From: Rhynchopus sp. YZ270_cl-10
Lineage: Eukaryota > Euglenozoa > Diplonemea > Diplonemida > Diplonemidae
Direction: 5' to 3'
Length of the DNA: 64,000 nt
Assembly: GCA_964035575.1 (NCBI GenBank)
Contig: OZ037926.1
Location: forward strand, 744,001-808,000
Below the pieces are notes generated by a model, which saw only the letters and a list, made by a program, of their open reading frames with translations, did no database searches and was not told the DNA's origin. Below are positions 1-15,100 of this stretch, piece by piece. The stretch's first letter is position 1; every line of letters begins with the position of its first letter. The position numbers and the translations under genes were made by a program.

Positions 1-137
1 GTACATATGCAGAAAAAGACGCAACCCCTATCCTGCTTGGTCATTAAAGTGAAAATAACAAAAAAAACTGAATGTGCCTCGCTGTGCATATTTGCCGAAC
101 CATTTTTGTGTGTTTGTATCTGTTAGGGTTTCTATAC

Positions 138-3100
138 CTGGGAGGTTGGCCGCACGCAATTGATCCTTGAGGTCGTCTTGGAGAGGGATGCGCACGAAGG
201 CAGTGAGCTCGCTGAAGGGGGTGGGGTTGGTGTGGGGAAACATTTGTTTTTTTTCTCTCTTGGTTTGGTTTATAGAAAGATAACGTTAAAGGTGCAAACG
301 GCTCTTGGGCACACTGAGGAGGGTCACCTAGCACCCTTGAAGTGTTGCACTTCGAGGAATTGCAATAAGCTGTCAACAATGTCCGTGCATCACACATACC
401 TCCCTGCCTTTGGCGAACGTGGCGGTGTGATCGGGTCCTCGTGGCTGTGCCACTCAAGCTCCTCTCCAGTCACCGCGTCTGTGCGCTGGTACCTCCAGTA
501 CGAGTTCTTCCCTGAGGTGACCTGGCGGGTTGCAATAAGCTTGTCTGCAACCTTGGTCCCGTCACCCTCAGAACGGAAGCGCACACCCTGTGTTATATGG
601 AAATTTTTTTTTTGACTCTTTGAAAATGAATAAAAAAAAACTGTGGTTGATGCAGGCACCTAAAATACAAACAGTCGCATTTTGCTTTTATCTTTCACTC
701 CTTCTCATCCATACCTCCTGCTGCTGCAGGAACAGCACAACACTCTCCTCCTTCTTCCTCCGCAACGAGACCTCCGCCATGGGCACCTTCTTCGACGTGG
801 GCGGGATCGTGACCGCACGACCCCCCTTCTTGATGGTCATGCTGGTCCCCGCTGCCTCTTGGTTCTCAAGGTCTGGGTAGTCGAAGGGACGGTGCGAGGT
901 GACGGAGAAGGGAGGTGTCGTGGCCATTGCCATGGCACGCAGACGCTCGAGGTACGCTCTGTCCTTCGCCCTCTCTGGGGCTAGGTCCTTCGCATGCTCC
1001 CCGGTGTAGAACACCTTGTCCGCAAGACTGTTCAAATCAGCGGCAGAAGGCTGTCTGTTCTTACTGAAGTACTCGCTCCGCAGCGCCTCACGAACCTCCA
1101 GCTGCGCCAACGCTGCTTCCAACAGTTCATGTCTAAAGAGAACCTGAAGCCCTTTCTTGGTCACCTGATGCTCCTCCAGATCGCATTGATAAAACTTCTC
1201 TCTGGCAACTTCATTGATTTGCGAGTCATCCCCAGGACGTCCGATCCCTGGCGATGGGAAGAGCTGCTCCATGATACAGCACCGTTTGCACAGCCAGCAT
1301 CCATGGTTGCCAAGCTCAATTTCGGTTTCCCAGAGAACATCAAACCCACCCTGCGAATTTGCGTCGAGAGCAATGCGCTGTATCTTAATAGGCACAAACT
1401 CATCCTCCATAACGGTCTCTGCCTTGCACAGCTCCTCCAAGGGTAGTGCCTTTAGTGGGTTTGCGATCTTACGCAGCTCAACGTTGATCTTCCATTCTCG
1501 CTTCTGCGACTCAGTCTGTTCGGCATGCTTTTCAAGATGCGCGCGAAGCTCCTCCGCATCCTTCTCAGGGACACTCCAGTCGTACATCCAATGATACGGT
1601 GATTTGCACGGTGGAGGAACCTCTTTTTGAAGGAGATCTGCCTCCTTTGCGCCCTTAAGGGAGTTGAGGAGGCTTGTCAGGAGCACGAAGAGACCGGGTA
1701 CAAGAATGACGACTGCAGGGAAGAACAGCCACCCTGCGAACTTCACGTAGTAGTCAATGTCGCCAAGACACGACACGGCCAGGACATTGCTCGATGGGCC
1801 GCCCGCGGACGATTGAATGTCGAAGATTGTGTCAGCAAGCCCACCCCACTTCACAGCAAGGTCTCCTGCCAGCGCAGACACCTGCAAATGGTTGATGAAC
1901 AGTTTGATCATAACCGCAAGCTTTGGAATCTCCTGCACCTTGTTCCCTGTGTTCAAGGAGGAGTACACCATGATGAAGATGAGAAGCAGGAAGCCTATGA
2001 TGATGAGAATCAGAATGAAGACGTTTGTTGCTTGTGAAGGGCACTTCTCGCAGGTGGCCCTGCTGCGTGCGTAGCCGTACGCTGCGTTGTCCGTGGAGGA
2101 CCTCTCGCAGACACCGCAGAGGGGCCCCTTGGTGCCGGTCCCGCATTGGCGGTTGGCACGGAGTTCGTCTGCTTCCGCGAGGCTGGTGGGGTTGCCTTCG
2201 CCAAGGCCGTTGCCGAGGTTGCCTTCTATGCACTTCCCAGAGCTGCACTCCCACCCACGGTAGGTGACAGGTTCACGCCAGTGGCCGCTCTTGCTTGTGA
2301 TGGAGGTGTTTCCGTAGCAGATCATCCCCTCCTCGCATTCGCCGCAGGAGTACAAACAGCCGTACCGTGCAGTGTCGCTGACGCCGGCAAGTGCGCCCGT
2401 GGTGCCTTTGTTGTTGGGGCCGCTTATCTTGCGTTTCAACTCTTGGTTCCAGCAGCCAAACTCAAAGGAGTATGCGAACTGCGAGCAAACTGACGAGCTG
2501 TCCGCTGTGCAGCAGGGTACCGGGTGGATGGTCACCTCCACCTTGGAGTTGCGGTTCAGCGTCTCTGCGACGGAGACGGCGGCAGCAGAGAGCGAGTTGC
2601 CGTTCTCAAACTTAGATGCGTTGAAGCTCAGCACACAGGACATGCCGTGCCACACACGCAGCTGCCGAAGGTTGAACTTCACCTGCGCTGCGTTGACGTC
2701 CGCACCCAGCTGTGCAGTGTTCGCACCTGCAGAGGACGACATATTGAAGAAGCACGCCTGCTGCTCCAGATCACGAATGTTCTGTTCTGTATTCTCCACA
2801 CCTCTGCGTGCAAGCATCATCGCGCCCTCTGCAGTCCGCAACTCTGGCACAGTGCGCGACACGTTCACAAACACTTTCGTCGCAAGAGTAGACCCACTCA
2901 GCACGTTCCCAGCGTAGTCCTGCACCTCCAGGATGTACTCGGTGATGGTGTCAGTGTTGCGGGTCAGGTTTGTCGGTGTGGACCCCCAGGCCAGGCGGAA
3001 CGGCTCACCTCGACAGACCTGTATTTGATGCAGTGCTGTGACGAGCTTGAGCTGCACAGAGCATGCGACGCTGTCGCGGTATGGGAGGAAGTGTGTGCCG

Positions 3101-6100
3101 TTCGACGTCGAGACAGAGCCACCCTGGCCAAGGTCGCGCCCATCCACGAGGTAGGGCCCTGCGCAGGAGGGGAGAAGCTCGCTGCTGGGGACGTCGCTGA
3201 CGTCGATCACGTGCACAGCGTAGGTGCCCTGGAGGGGGGCTTGGATCACGACGTAGAATTTGACAACACCGTTGACCATGACCCCGGTGTTGTCGGTGGG
3301 CTCGCCTGACTCGGTTTCGAAGAAGACGCAATCGCGTGTCGCAACAGCGCAGATCTCAGGTGAGCTGTAAGCATGTGGGAAGCACGACAAAGAGTCAGTT
3401 GTGCACTGCTCAGGGCCCACCCACACCACCCCCGCCGCGGATGTGGAGGAAGTGACACTCTTCTGCAGGAACAGATTCACCCTGCGCGTCGCAGTGTCGC
3501 GCTCGAACAGCGTGTTGCTTGAGTTGTCCTTCGAAACAACGGTGATGGTCTGCCGTGTCAGGTTAGCACCGGACGCAAGGCAGGCAGTCTCCGCTTCATG
3601 CACACCCAACTGCGCTGCGGGCCCGACGCGTGGCGGCCCCGGGCTCTCCTTCAGCGTGTCCAACTCGGCAGAACAGTCGACACCGACACAGGATGTGGCG
3701 ACCTTGAAGAACACCGATGCGGGGGCGACCAATGCTTGCGCGATGGTGCTGACCTGTGCAAGGGTGTCGGCGTGTCGGGTGGTGGTGTGCGGGGTGCAGT
3801 CGTCGAGGGCAAGGGTCTTGCCTGTTTCGCAGCACGTTGTGCGGTCGAGGTCTGTGAGGTCTGGGTGCAGGTTGCGGCAGAGGTACTCACAGGCAGGGTA
3901 GTCAATGAGGATGCTGCATGTGTCGCGACGGCGTGCAGGGATGTGGCATATGAAGTTGCTCTGGTCAACCGCAATGCGCAGCTCCACACGCAGCTTGTCG
4001 TCCGTCTTCCTACTCTGCGTGAAGTCAAAGTAGTCGCCAAACAGGATCACCTCCTCGCTCACCTGCGCAGCAGACGAGATGCTCAAAACACTCGGCTTGA
4101 ACTGACACACACGCTCCCCATCCGAACACACCGCAGCACACTCCGACACCGACAACGGCGCAGGCAAAGACAGGTCCGGCACCGAATAGTTGTGACCCTC
4201 CAGCCCCGCACCATAGAACGCAAACGTAATGTTGTACGACACATCTGTCGCGTCCGACGCCCACACATTCAGCTTCGACGTCGACGCACCATACGCAGCA
4301 ACACCAGACGTGTCAAACGCAGGGTCGTACGCCTTGCGCAACGCCACTGCCGCGTCCGTAATGTTCACAGCAGGGTCCGGTGTGTTCCACAGACACACAC
4401 CTTGGGTGGTGAAGCCCTCCTTCACACCCCACATCCCTGGGGTCAGTGGGTCCGGCGGGCAGTTCGAGACGCAAGGCTCAAGACAACGCGGCCAAGGGGT
4501 GATGTCCTTCACCCGCACGTTGATGGCATGTGCCGCGGGGAGTTTCTGGATTGTGTTCCCTGCCACGTCCAGCAGTCTGAACCGTGGCTGAATAGCAAGC
4601 TCCTTGTACGCACGTTGTGTCGTCATGGGCACACCCGAGACGCCGTTCGGGTGTGCTGCAGAGTCGAAGACAACCTCATGCGGAACGCCCTCAAGCACCG
4701 TCACAACAATGCTGCTGCTGCGGAACTTCGACCCCGGGGAGCTGAAGGTCACCGTGTACGTCCCTGCCGCAGGGTACAGCAACGTCACCTCGCGGAACTC
4801 TGTGTACGAATGCGACATCGACTTTGTGACACTCTTCGTGAAGACCTCATCGCCGCCATCCGCAGTGGTGAACTTGCACAGCAGCGGCTCCGTGTCCCCG
4901 CCCTTGACGGTTGCGTACTGCGAGCTGGTCACCCCGTAGCTGCGTGTCGCCAGTGGTGTGATGGTCATCTCAACCTGCGAGGTTGTCACTGTGCCTGTCT
5001 GCAGGAGCTGCTGGTCTGCCACCCAGTTACCAGGCCACCCATGCAGGCCGACAGCATCGTCACGCAGCGCCACCAAGAACGACGTGTCCACAAGCGAGCC
5101 GGACCCGCTGTTCAGCGAGTCCACCGACGCACCCAGCTGCCAGTCGTTATTCGTCCAGAACTTCGTCCCCGCAATGGTCACCTTGTCTGACGAGCGCAGC
5201 ACGGACTCGCTGTTCACAATAGAGTCCGAGTACATGTACAACTCGTACTTGCCGTCGGTGAGATTGAACTGCTGGTTCACGTAGTCGTTGCTCTTGGACT
5301 TGCGCAGCCCTACGCTTTTGGTTGCGTCGACGGAGCTCACGATTTGCTCGACTGTCGTCTGCTCTGTGAGCGCATTTGTGTAGGGATGCGTGGACTGGAG
5401 GTCCCAGTCGGGGAGGTCGGTCTTGAGGTTCCAGACGGAGAGGTTCTGGCCTTGCGGGTCGACGTAGCGGTGGTAGACCTTCTTCTGCACAGAACTCTCG
5501 TTGAAGGATGCGACGATGGCGGCGCCTTCGGGCATGCAGTTCGCAGTCTCTGAGTCAAGCGGGCAGCTTGGCACACGGTTGTTCATACAGCACAACGCGG
5601 GCTTCACAATACGCATCCCTGCGTGCCCGGTCACAGATGTCGGTGGCAGACACGAGATCGAACACGAATCCACAAACGTCGCCTCCACACTCACCACAAG
5701 CGACTCCGCACTGTCCGACGTCCTAAACTGACACCGATATTGGCCATAATCCCCCAAATCTTGGAAACCCCACCCCTTCACAACAATAGGAATGGTGCTC
5801 CCAATGGGCAGCTCCTCAGGCTCGATCCAGGCTAGAGAGTTGCGTCCTATGGTGTCAAGCGAACAGTCAACCATGTGCATCACCCACTCAAGCTGGTTCA
5901 ATTTTAGGTATGGCTGGTTGTTCTTGTATACTGTGAAGATAAGGGTGAAATTGAGCAGTTGGAACGACGTCGCGCTGAGCTGTTCGTACTGGATGCTGCG
6001 GCCTGAGAAGACCTCTGGCATGCCTGCCTTGACGCTAACGGAGAGTTGCGTGAAGTCGTACGACCCACCTGTAAACCGCGCGATAGGCTCCTGCAGCTGG

Positions 6101-9100
6101 ATCACCTTCTCTCCGTTGTGCATGAGACCAAGAGGGAACGTTTCCTCATCAAAGCTGACGTGCACCTCAAACTCTTGGTCCAACACAGAGTTGCTGGCTT
6201 CGTCCACAAGGTTAATGCGCGGCTGCTTCGTTAACGGCGCTCTGTTGTTCGAAAAATGCGGGGGCTCCTGCGCGAATTCAATCTTATCAGGCTCACCCCC
6301 CGTAATATTGAAGACAATCGACGCCGAAAACTCTGTCACCTCATCAGAATAGGTCACACCAATGCTGTACTGCCCTGACAACGGCCTTCTCAGGTGAATC
6401 TTGTTGAACATAACACGCCCCTCTGTTGGGACACCTACCACTTCAGACCCATCCGCTTGGTTTAGACCTCTGTCCAGACTGAGACGGACCTGGCCTTTGT
6501 GAGCTTTGCTCCATACATTGCCAACAAAGGTTCCACTGCTGTCTTTGAAGACAACCATCAAGGGGAAAAGGGTGACGAGATCGTCACTCTGGAGGGTGAT
6601 CTCTAGGGTGGAGGAAATGCGGTCCTCGTTTTGCTCGCTGCAGTCGTCGGGGAGGGTAGGGTCGCAGGTGAAGAAGGCGTCCATGGAGACGGCATCGCCG
6701 ACCAGGTGGTAGGCCACGTCGTAGGTGGAGAAGATCTGCCCGTCCAGCGCTACCTCAATGCTGACTGTCGCCGGCGCAGTGTGTACAGGCTGTTGACACA
6801 GCATCCGCATCGTGGTGAGGAACGTCCCATCCGTCACACCAACATCGCCAAATTTGCACTTCAAAAACGGCGACTCAAAAAACCCTGCCCCCAACACAGT
6901 CACAACAGTCGCCACGTTGTATGGCCCCCCGCAGATAGGTTGCACCGTCTGCAATAAAAAGGGGTCGTCCGTGGTGGTGCCGAACGGATTCAATTCGGGT
7001 CCGGGTATGGTGACGGTGGCTTCCTTTGCTTGGAGGTAGCCGGCTGGGGTGGAGGGGAATGTGAAATCGTTGACGTCAGTCCCGAGGCTGAGGATGAGCG
7101 CGGTGTTGGAACGTTTGATGAGAAGGTTTGTTTCGGTCCAGCGGTCCTCCTCTCTGGTGAGCGAGATCTCCATAGGCAGCCATGTGCATGACGAATGGGA
7201 GATGGGCTTCTTCGCAGGGCAGCGAATCCGCAGCACACCGTCGACAGTCTCAAACTCACCATCCGACTCTGTGACGCCCATACTGCACTTCGGCGCGTAG
7301 GTCCCATTCAGTGTGGAAAGACCCACTGCAAACACAGTCACATTCGTTGTCGCGGTAGGTGCATCAGATATGTTCGGTGTGATAAACGTCACGTCATAAG
7401 CATTGACCACAGCCACCGAGGTGCGTGTCATGTGTGCAACAGTGAAGACTGCCCTCCGAGCAACATCAATGCTTGCCGCAACGATCGCCTCCACCTCCGT
7501 GGTGACATGGCCGTAGTCCATAGTGCGGGAGTGCAGGACCTCCAGTCGCAGTGCATCGAATTTGTAGACTTCAGAGCGTTCTGTAGGGTTGAGCGCACCA
7601 AAGGAGAAGTAGATGTTCCCGAAGTCGTGGTCCAGCGTGGCCGTGCCGATCCCTGATAGGGTGGAGACAGGGATGCTGGCACGTTGTGTTCTGACGCATG
7701 CGGTGTTCCATGTGCATTGTGCAGCCTCGCATACTGTTTGGTCGTCCCATTGATTGCAGTAGTGTCCTGTAGTGATGTCGCTGGCCTGGTCGCTCTTCAG
7801 GTTTTTCAGGTCGATGCGCTGTACCTGGTATTGTGTGACCCCTGCCGAGACGGTGCGGATGAAGAGCAGCACCGCGGAGAGGTCGTTCGCATGCCGCGTG
7901 CCCTGTAGCGTGTTGAGCGCCACCACCTTCTCCACCTCCTGGCAGTCTGTGAAGCCACACAGTTGTAGCTGCAACGGAACAACAGATCCGTACGTAGGCG
8001 ACACCTCAATGTCGCGTGGGTACACAGCCTGCATGACATACGTCTCAATCACGTTGATCCCAAAGATCAACGCAACCAGCTCCTTGTCCGGGGAGATGTA
8101 CCCATGCATCTTGTGCACCGTGTTGAACTCCGTCAGCGGGAACGACTGCACCAGCTGACCAAAAGAAAACTCACCGGTTTGCAGGACCTGCAAATAGTAA
8201 TCCTGCTCCTCCCGTTCTCCTGTCGACGTGATGCGTGCCTTGCGGACCACTGCAAGGAAGTAGTCGCTCCCCTCCACCTTCGACCATGTAACCAGATGCT
8301 GCACGAGGGCTGTCTCAGCAGCGTACCCTACGGGGGTCATCCACTGTGCAGTGGGGAGGGGCACCAACGTTGTGTCTGGGTGGAGGTGTGCGGTGGGGTA
8401 TTCGCCCAGGCACTCCTCCTCTGCTGGCACACACGCCGTCTCGACCTCGGTGATGACCCAGCTGTGCGTGGTGCGGTTGGACTGCACGACAACCCCCTTG
8501 GTGCCACTCGCACGGACCTGGGTGCCGTTGTCGCAGCCGTTCGCGCAGGTGTGTGCTCCTTCTGAGTTGTTGTATGGAATGTTCGAGGATGTGGTAGTCT
8601 TGAGGCCGTGCTCTGCCAAAGGGAATGTGCAGTACGAGCAGGCAGGTGTCAGCCACAGACGTCCAAGGTACGGATGTGTCTCATCCTCGACAACAAAGTA
8701 GATGAAATGGCTGTGCTGGAACATCTCCACAACACTCTCGCCACGCGTTGCAAAGTCAAGCCCCTTCGCGTGTACAGAGAGCTGCGCACGCCAGGACTCA
8801 TTGAAGTTGACCCGGTTGTCGTAGTCCTTCACCCACACATCTACGGGGAGACGTTGCTCAGAGACGAGACGTGTGCCCGCACTGACCATCATAATCTCCT
8901 TCGTTTTGTCGCTCTGCACAATCTGCTGCGTAGTGTCCTCCGTGCCGAACGCATCGGCGCCGTCAATAATGCGCTCCACATCTACACTGGCGGCATGGAA
9001 GATAGCACCACGCAGGCTCTCTGTGGTAGTCCTCTTCGCAGTCGGGAGTTCGCTTGCAAAGCTGAAGGGGCGTCCCAGGCGTGACGTGCCTGTGGTGGTG

Positions 9101-12100
9101 CCTTGTGTTGTGCATTCGCCGTTGGGCCCGCTGGAGTAGCCTTCGCTGCACCGCTCGCAGGCAGACCCAGAGAAGTAGCCAAGCTCGTCGCTCTGAGAGC
9201 ATATGCAGACACCTGTGTCGGGGTGGCAGTAGCCGTGCACGTTGCACCAGCAGTCCTCCTCGCACGTAGCCCCCCAGTAGGCCGAGGTGCAGTTCAGACA
9301 GTGTGTGAGCGCGTCCCAGTTGCTGTTCTCGCACTCGCACGGGAACGCTTCATTCGCAGTGTTGGTGCAGGCACCGTGCCCGTTGCATGTGACAGCATCG
9401 CTGCAGTAGGTGCAGTCGCCTGCAGAGTTCTTGTAGTAGTCCGCATTGCATTCACAGGAGCCGTTTGTTGTGCTGCACGTCCCGTTCGCGCAGGTGTCTG
9501 AGGTGCACAAAACACACGTCTGGAAGCCATAATAGCCACTCGACGTGTCGCATTCAGTGCAGTTCGCGCCGGTCCACCCCGTTTCACACTGGCCATCAAG
9601 GCAGCTCCCATCTGTCGAGGTTGCATTGCAAACACCATTGTGGCAGCCACACGCCTGGCAGGAGGCGCCGTAGTAGCCATCCTTGCATTCGTTGCACCCT
9701 GTTCCCTCCCAGTGCCCGAGCACGTCGTCCTCGTGGCACTCGCAGTCACCAGTTTCGAGGCACGTGCCTTGGAGACATGTTGTCTCATCGCAGGGCTTGT
9801 CGCAGTTCACTCCGTAGAGGCCGTCGTTGCAGGCACACATCTGATTCCAGTTCTGTGTCTCGATGTCGTCCTTGCACGTGCCCGCTGACGCAGGGCATGT
9901 GGAGGTGGTGCAGGTCTCAGGCATGTAGGCGAGACAGTCCTTCCCGTTGTCGTAGCGGAAGTGGCAGTCCAGACACAGCGTGCCCGACCAATGCCCAAGC
10001 GTGTTCGAACGCATGCACCTCCCAAACCGTGCCTCGGAGTTGAAGAACCCAGGTGGCGTGTGTGTCAGCTCCATTGTGTACGCCGTGTTCCCTTGGAAGG
10101 CAGTCACCTCAACATAGACGAACCCAGCGTTGATGGGCGACAGCATCTTGCAGCTTTCCTCTGCGCTGTTGCCGCGTAGGATGCAATGCGAGGCGGACTT
10201 CATCTCTTCTGTCAGATACGAAGACTTCGCAGAGGATGAGACGCGCGATGTGTCGGCCAGCGCTGCGTGCTGGCGTGTTGCGGGGTCGAACGTGTAGTGG
10301 TTGTTGAGCGGCAGGGTCTGTAGCAGCTTTCTTGACGCAGAAGAACTATCCACACTGTCGACCGTTGTGGCCAAACTGTCGACATACAGCAGCGAGGAGT
10401 ACTCCGTGCTGCTCGTCAGTGGAGTGTCTGGGAGTGCGGTGCCTTCGCCACAGCGCGACGCAAAGGTGTCATTCACCGCGGCGCACGCATCCACCCACGT
10501 CTCCGCAAACTCCGTGGTGGTGTACTGCAGCGTGCACGCACCACTGCCCTTCAACGCAAGCACCACAGTCGCGTCCACATCACCCAGCGTCACATCCAGC
10601 TTCGAAGAGTCGATGTCGACGTACGTCGTCCCTGCCATAGTCCTCCCCACTGCAACGGACCCGACCTGCACTGCAGTTGGGGCAGCAAGCGCGTTTGCCA
10701 CGTCGATGTACGTCAGGTTCCCGTGCACACTGCGTTCCAGCGAGGCGTCAACCACGTACACGAGAAGCTTCTGTGCTGTGTCGGAGCAGCCCGACCCGGC
10801 TGCTTCGTTGAGACGCAGTGTGACGGAGCCTAGCTGGCTTGGGATGGCGAGGTTTGTGAAGGCGAGGAGAGCAATTTTAGTGGCAGAGACTTGAAGAGGC
10901 TCTGCACCACGTCCACAGCAGGGTTCGTCCGAGTGGACACCACAGGTGGTGGGGCAGGAGGCTGCGTCTGGTTTGCCACAGTACTTCACGTCGTCGGTGC
11001 CGATGCAGTCGCTGTCGGTGCAGTCATCGCAGTTGCTGACAACAGTGACGAAGGCGTCTGAGGAGACGTATGTTGCAGACGTCGTCTCTGCGTCGGAGTT
11101 GCAGTACGTTCCACGCCCTGTGCACAGACACGTGCCGTTCCCAAAGTAGCCGTCACTGCAGGGATACCCATTGCAGACCTTGGAGTTCCACACCGGGCAC
11201 GCCTTAGTGCAGTTCACCCCGTAATACCCAGCCTCGCAGTCGTCGCAACTGTCCCTCAGATCCGCCGGCTTCTCTGTGAACACCGCCATCACCGTCGGCC
11301 AGTGTTCACGCCACGCAAACCCACCAGGGCGGTACAGCTCTTCCCCGCGGATGTGTTCGTTCACAGCTTTCCCCTGTTGGCTGGTCTCTTCACCCGACGC
11401 CCGCGAGGTGCGGTTGTCAAGCCACATACTTTGAAACCCCGTGAACCACCACCCCGAATGCGGGCGCCCCCAGGCCTGGTTAACTGAGTAGTTCTGCAGG
11501 GTGGGGTCCAGGTATGTTGGGTACGGGAAGTCCTCGTCGAGCCCTTCTTGGAGGGGTTCGAACACGCCACGTGGCAGGTTGCACTGCAGACAGCCACGCG
11601 GTGCGGTGCGGCCAGCCACCGCTGCGTTGGGCGCACAGCCTGCACCTACCTCACACACACGCCCTGCTTGGTGGCCTCCTATGTCACTCATGGACTCCGT
11701 GCTATTTGCCCAGTCGCCATGCTCGACACCAAATGACTCAGGACAGCACTGTCTCCTGGGCACACCGGCACCGTCATTCGACGTCCCCGACGTCTGAACC
11801 TGCGGAGTACCCAGCGATTCAAGCGACACACTGTACAGATGCCGCGAGCATCCTTCATACGCAGGGATGTTCACCCCAGACATCATCTTCGTGAGCAACC
11901 CAGCGCCACCCACACTCGGTGCATGCAGCACCTCCTGCAGACGCCCCGGCGGGAAGCACTCCGAGGCACTCCCGTTGAAGTCCGCATACGCTGCGTCCAG
12001 CTCCTCCTTGCTGTGACTCCAGAACAGAAGACTCTCCTCCCACACTGTGAAGCCATACATCTCCACCGGCACCCCCGTCTCCCACACTGCAACCGGCGTG

Positions 12101-15100
12101 CTGTGTGTGTACTCCCCATCAGACCCCTTCGTCGGATACGCGACGTACCACAACGTCTGTTTCTCTGGAGAGGCAAACTGCTCTGCTGGCAGCTCCTTCC
12201 CGGTGACCGTCTTCGAGAGGAACGCACCCATATTCGTCATGCCCCCAGGGTGGCCGACCCAGAAGACACCCTGTGGTGTTGGTGTGAGCCATTTCGGGTC
12301 CGCCGCAGTGTCCACATCCTCCACAACACGGCCAAGGTGCACACCATACCCAGCGTCCTCGGTCTCGCCATCCCACCACCACATCCCCACCGCCTCTCTG
12401 TCTCCTAGACACGCAAAGCTCTTCTGAAAGGTGTGCACCTTATCCCCGCATACCGGCAGGTTCAAACACCCCCCCGACTCTGCAGCGGAACCACCATTTT
12501 CCATAGAAAGCGAGAGGTACAGAAACGCGCCGTCCACGGAGACTGTCGGTTTGAAGTACCCTTTGTGCATCGGGGGGATGTGCGGTGTCAGGTCTGCATC
12601 GTTCACCTCCAGCGCGATCGGTGTGGCCATGGTTGCCATGTCGGAAACGTTCCAGGCAAAGAGCTGGAGACCGGTCCCATTGTCGTAGTGGAAGTGGACA
12701 CTCCCTTTGAAGAAGACAAAGCCCGGATGCGACTGGCCGTGCAGGCAGACTGGGACATTCTGTTGCGACGCGCTGGCAACAAGGATTGCAGACCCATTTG
12801 ACCCGTCCGAAGCATACACATTCAGCCGCGTCTCCGCCAGGTACTGATGCTGCGACTTCCTGTTGTTATACCCAGGCGACGCGCCTAGCGGGTGGTAGTC
12901 GTCCGCAGTCGCAGTGAACTTCGCCTGCGCCAAAAAGAACACCAAACTGGTCTTCACTCCATTATTGCTGAACTGAATTGGCGTCAAAAACGACGGAAAC
13001 ATGACATCTGTTGCGATAGCCTCGGGTTGCGCAGCGGGGGTACCATCTGTACCAAGCTTGAGCCTCCACAGCTTTGAGACAAGGGTGGACTTGATGGTCT
13101 CCTGCGAAGGCGTGCCCAACGCGACGGTGACTGTGTCACCACCACGGTCTGCGGCAGCGTAGAGCAGCATCTCCGCTTGGTAGGCGTCGTTGTCTGGGTT
13201 GGCCATTTTGGTCAGCTCCTTTGCACGGGTGAAGACACGGGTGCTCAGGAGGGACTGCCGCATCGCTGCCTCAGTAAGAGCCTCCATAGAAGGGAACGTG
13301 CCCGCACCATGGCGGTAGCGTGACGCTGTCGCATCAGCGTCGTCACCCGACCCCGTGCGTGGCAGGCCCTTCGTAAAGAAGATCTCCCTAGACCCCTGGT
13401 GTACCTGTGTGCCCGCAGCCCACGACTCTGTGCAAGGCGCAGAAAGGTCTGGTGAAGACTCCCAGTCAGTGATGGCAAGGAAGTACATCATGTCGGCCAC
13501 CTGCACAAAGTCGATAGGGTCCTGAAAGGTTGTCTCTTGAGGGCAGTTGCACTTCCCGCCTCGGCTGTTTGAGTTTGTTTTCCCGCAGAGGCAGTCCTGG
13601 TCCGCGAAGGTGCTGTCCTCAACACACTCTGTTGTGCTTGCGGGGCGCACGGTGACGACCTCGGTTGTCTTCGTGACGTAGCGCTTCAAGAGGCGTGCCG
13701 TGTCCTTCGTCGTGCTGTCAGTCGGCACACTATCCGCAGTGCTCAATGCGTAGAACGGATGCCCCGATTGGTCCTCCGTCTTTGCCGCAACCTCCGACGT
13801 AAAGAACAGTCTCGACGGCTGCCCTCCACCATAGGTTTTGAACCGCAGTGCAGGTGGCCCCTTCAGTGATACATGACACCCCCCAGCCTCGGAGACAAAG
13901 ACAAAGCTCAAGTCAAATGTTGCAGTGCGGATTCCTTCGACAGTGCGCGACACCCAGTCAGTGATGTCGACCACACGGGTGTTGCCATCATGCGGGACGG
14001 ACTGCTCAAAAGAGGCGACCTCGTGGAAGAAGCGTGCGCCATGCGCTGTGGGGAGGGACGCCCACTGCAGCTGCGTGAATGCTATAGAGTCCTCGTTGTA
14101 GTCCTGGCCCCAAACGTTTCCTTCGTTCCAGGTGTACTTGAGGCTTGTGATCTTGGGGTTGCAAGCGCCGTTCTCGCAAAGAAACTCTGTCACCTCGTCG
14201 TTCTCCCCTTGAGAGACTGGGCATGTACATGTAGAGTTGACTTCGGACATGGAAGACCACGGCCACGTTGCTGTACAGCCTGCGTTCCCAGAGGATGGTG
14301 CGCCACAACGGAGGCTTGCGTCAAGACAGCGTCCACGGATACAAACGTGCGCAGCGCTGCAAAGGCATTTGCTTGTCGCAGAGTCGAGCGTGGAGTCGGT
14401 GGTGCAGTTCGACACTGACCCCGCGGTGTACACATCGCACGGAATGGCGTCTGCCTCAAACCAGGTGGAGGCCACGTCCGCATTGGCGGTATCCCTGGTC
14501 GCGTAGACGTATACCTTCTGTGGTGTCGTGCACTTACTCGAGGACTCAGGGAGAACAAGCCCGACATAGTCGATTTTGTGCTTCGTTGGAGTAGGGATGC
14601 CGCGCCATGAAGCCCAGATGCGGCCTGGGTTGTCTGAGTCTGGTGTGGCCCCGCTGTTGCAGTGCGCGTAGAAGGTGCCGGTGTTGGTGGTCTTGCTCCA
14701 CGCACAGTGGTCTGCGGGGAGGTCATCAGCTCCTCCAACTGCGCTGCATGAATCACCGCTGCAGACAGAGCGGGAGCGTTCCCAGTGGCCATTGGAGTCG
14801 TCGTTGTGGCAGATGCAGTTGTTTCCACTAACATCGCAGGACCCATGCGCGCTGCAGCACTGTGCAGAGCAGGACGCAAGGTAAAATCCTGCATCACATT
14901 CGCACACAGGGCCGATTGCGTCGTCCATGACACATTGGCCACGTCCTGAGCACGGTACTGCCACCATGGCCTCGGGTATGATGGTCAACGCCGTAATGCC
15001 CTCCTGCCCAGGGCACATCCCATACGCCACAACAGCATCCGCATCGCCCGACTCAGAGACAATCCGCAGTGTGACAGGCGTCTCCGGTGTGACCGGCACA

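Noticed and set aside
3598-5190. A 530-codon plus-strand frame and many others opposite the giant gene
   Set aside because: Antisense shadows of a GC-rich exon; composition is Arg/His-biased with no domain, while the minus frame has clear EGF/TIG patterns.
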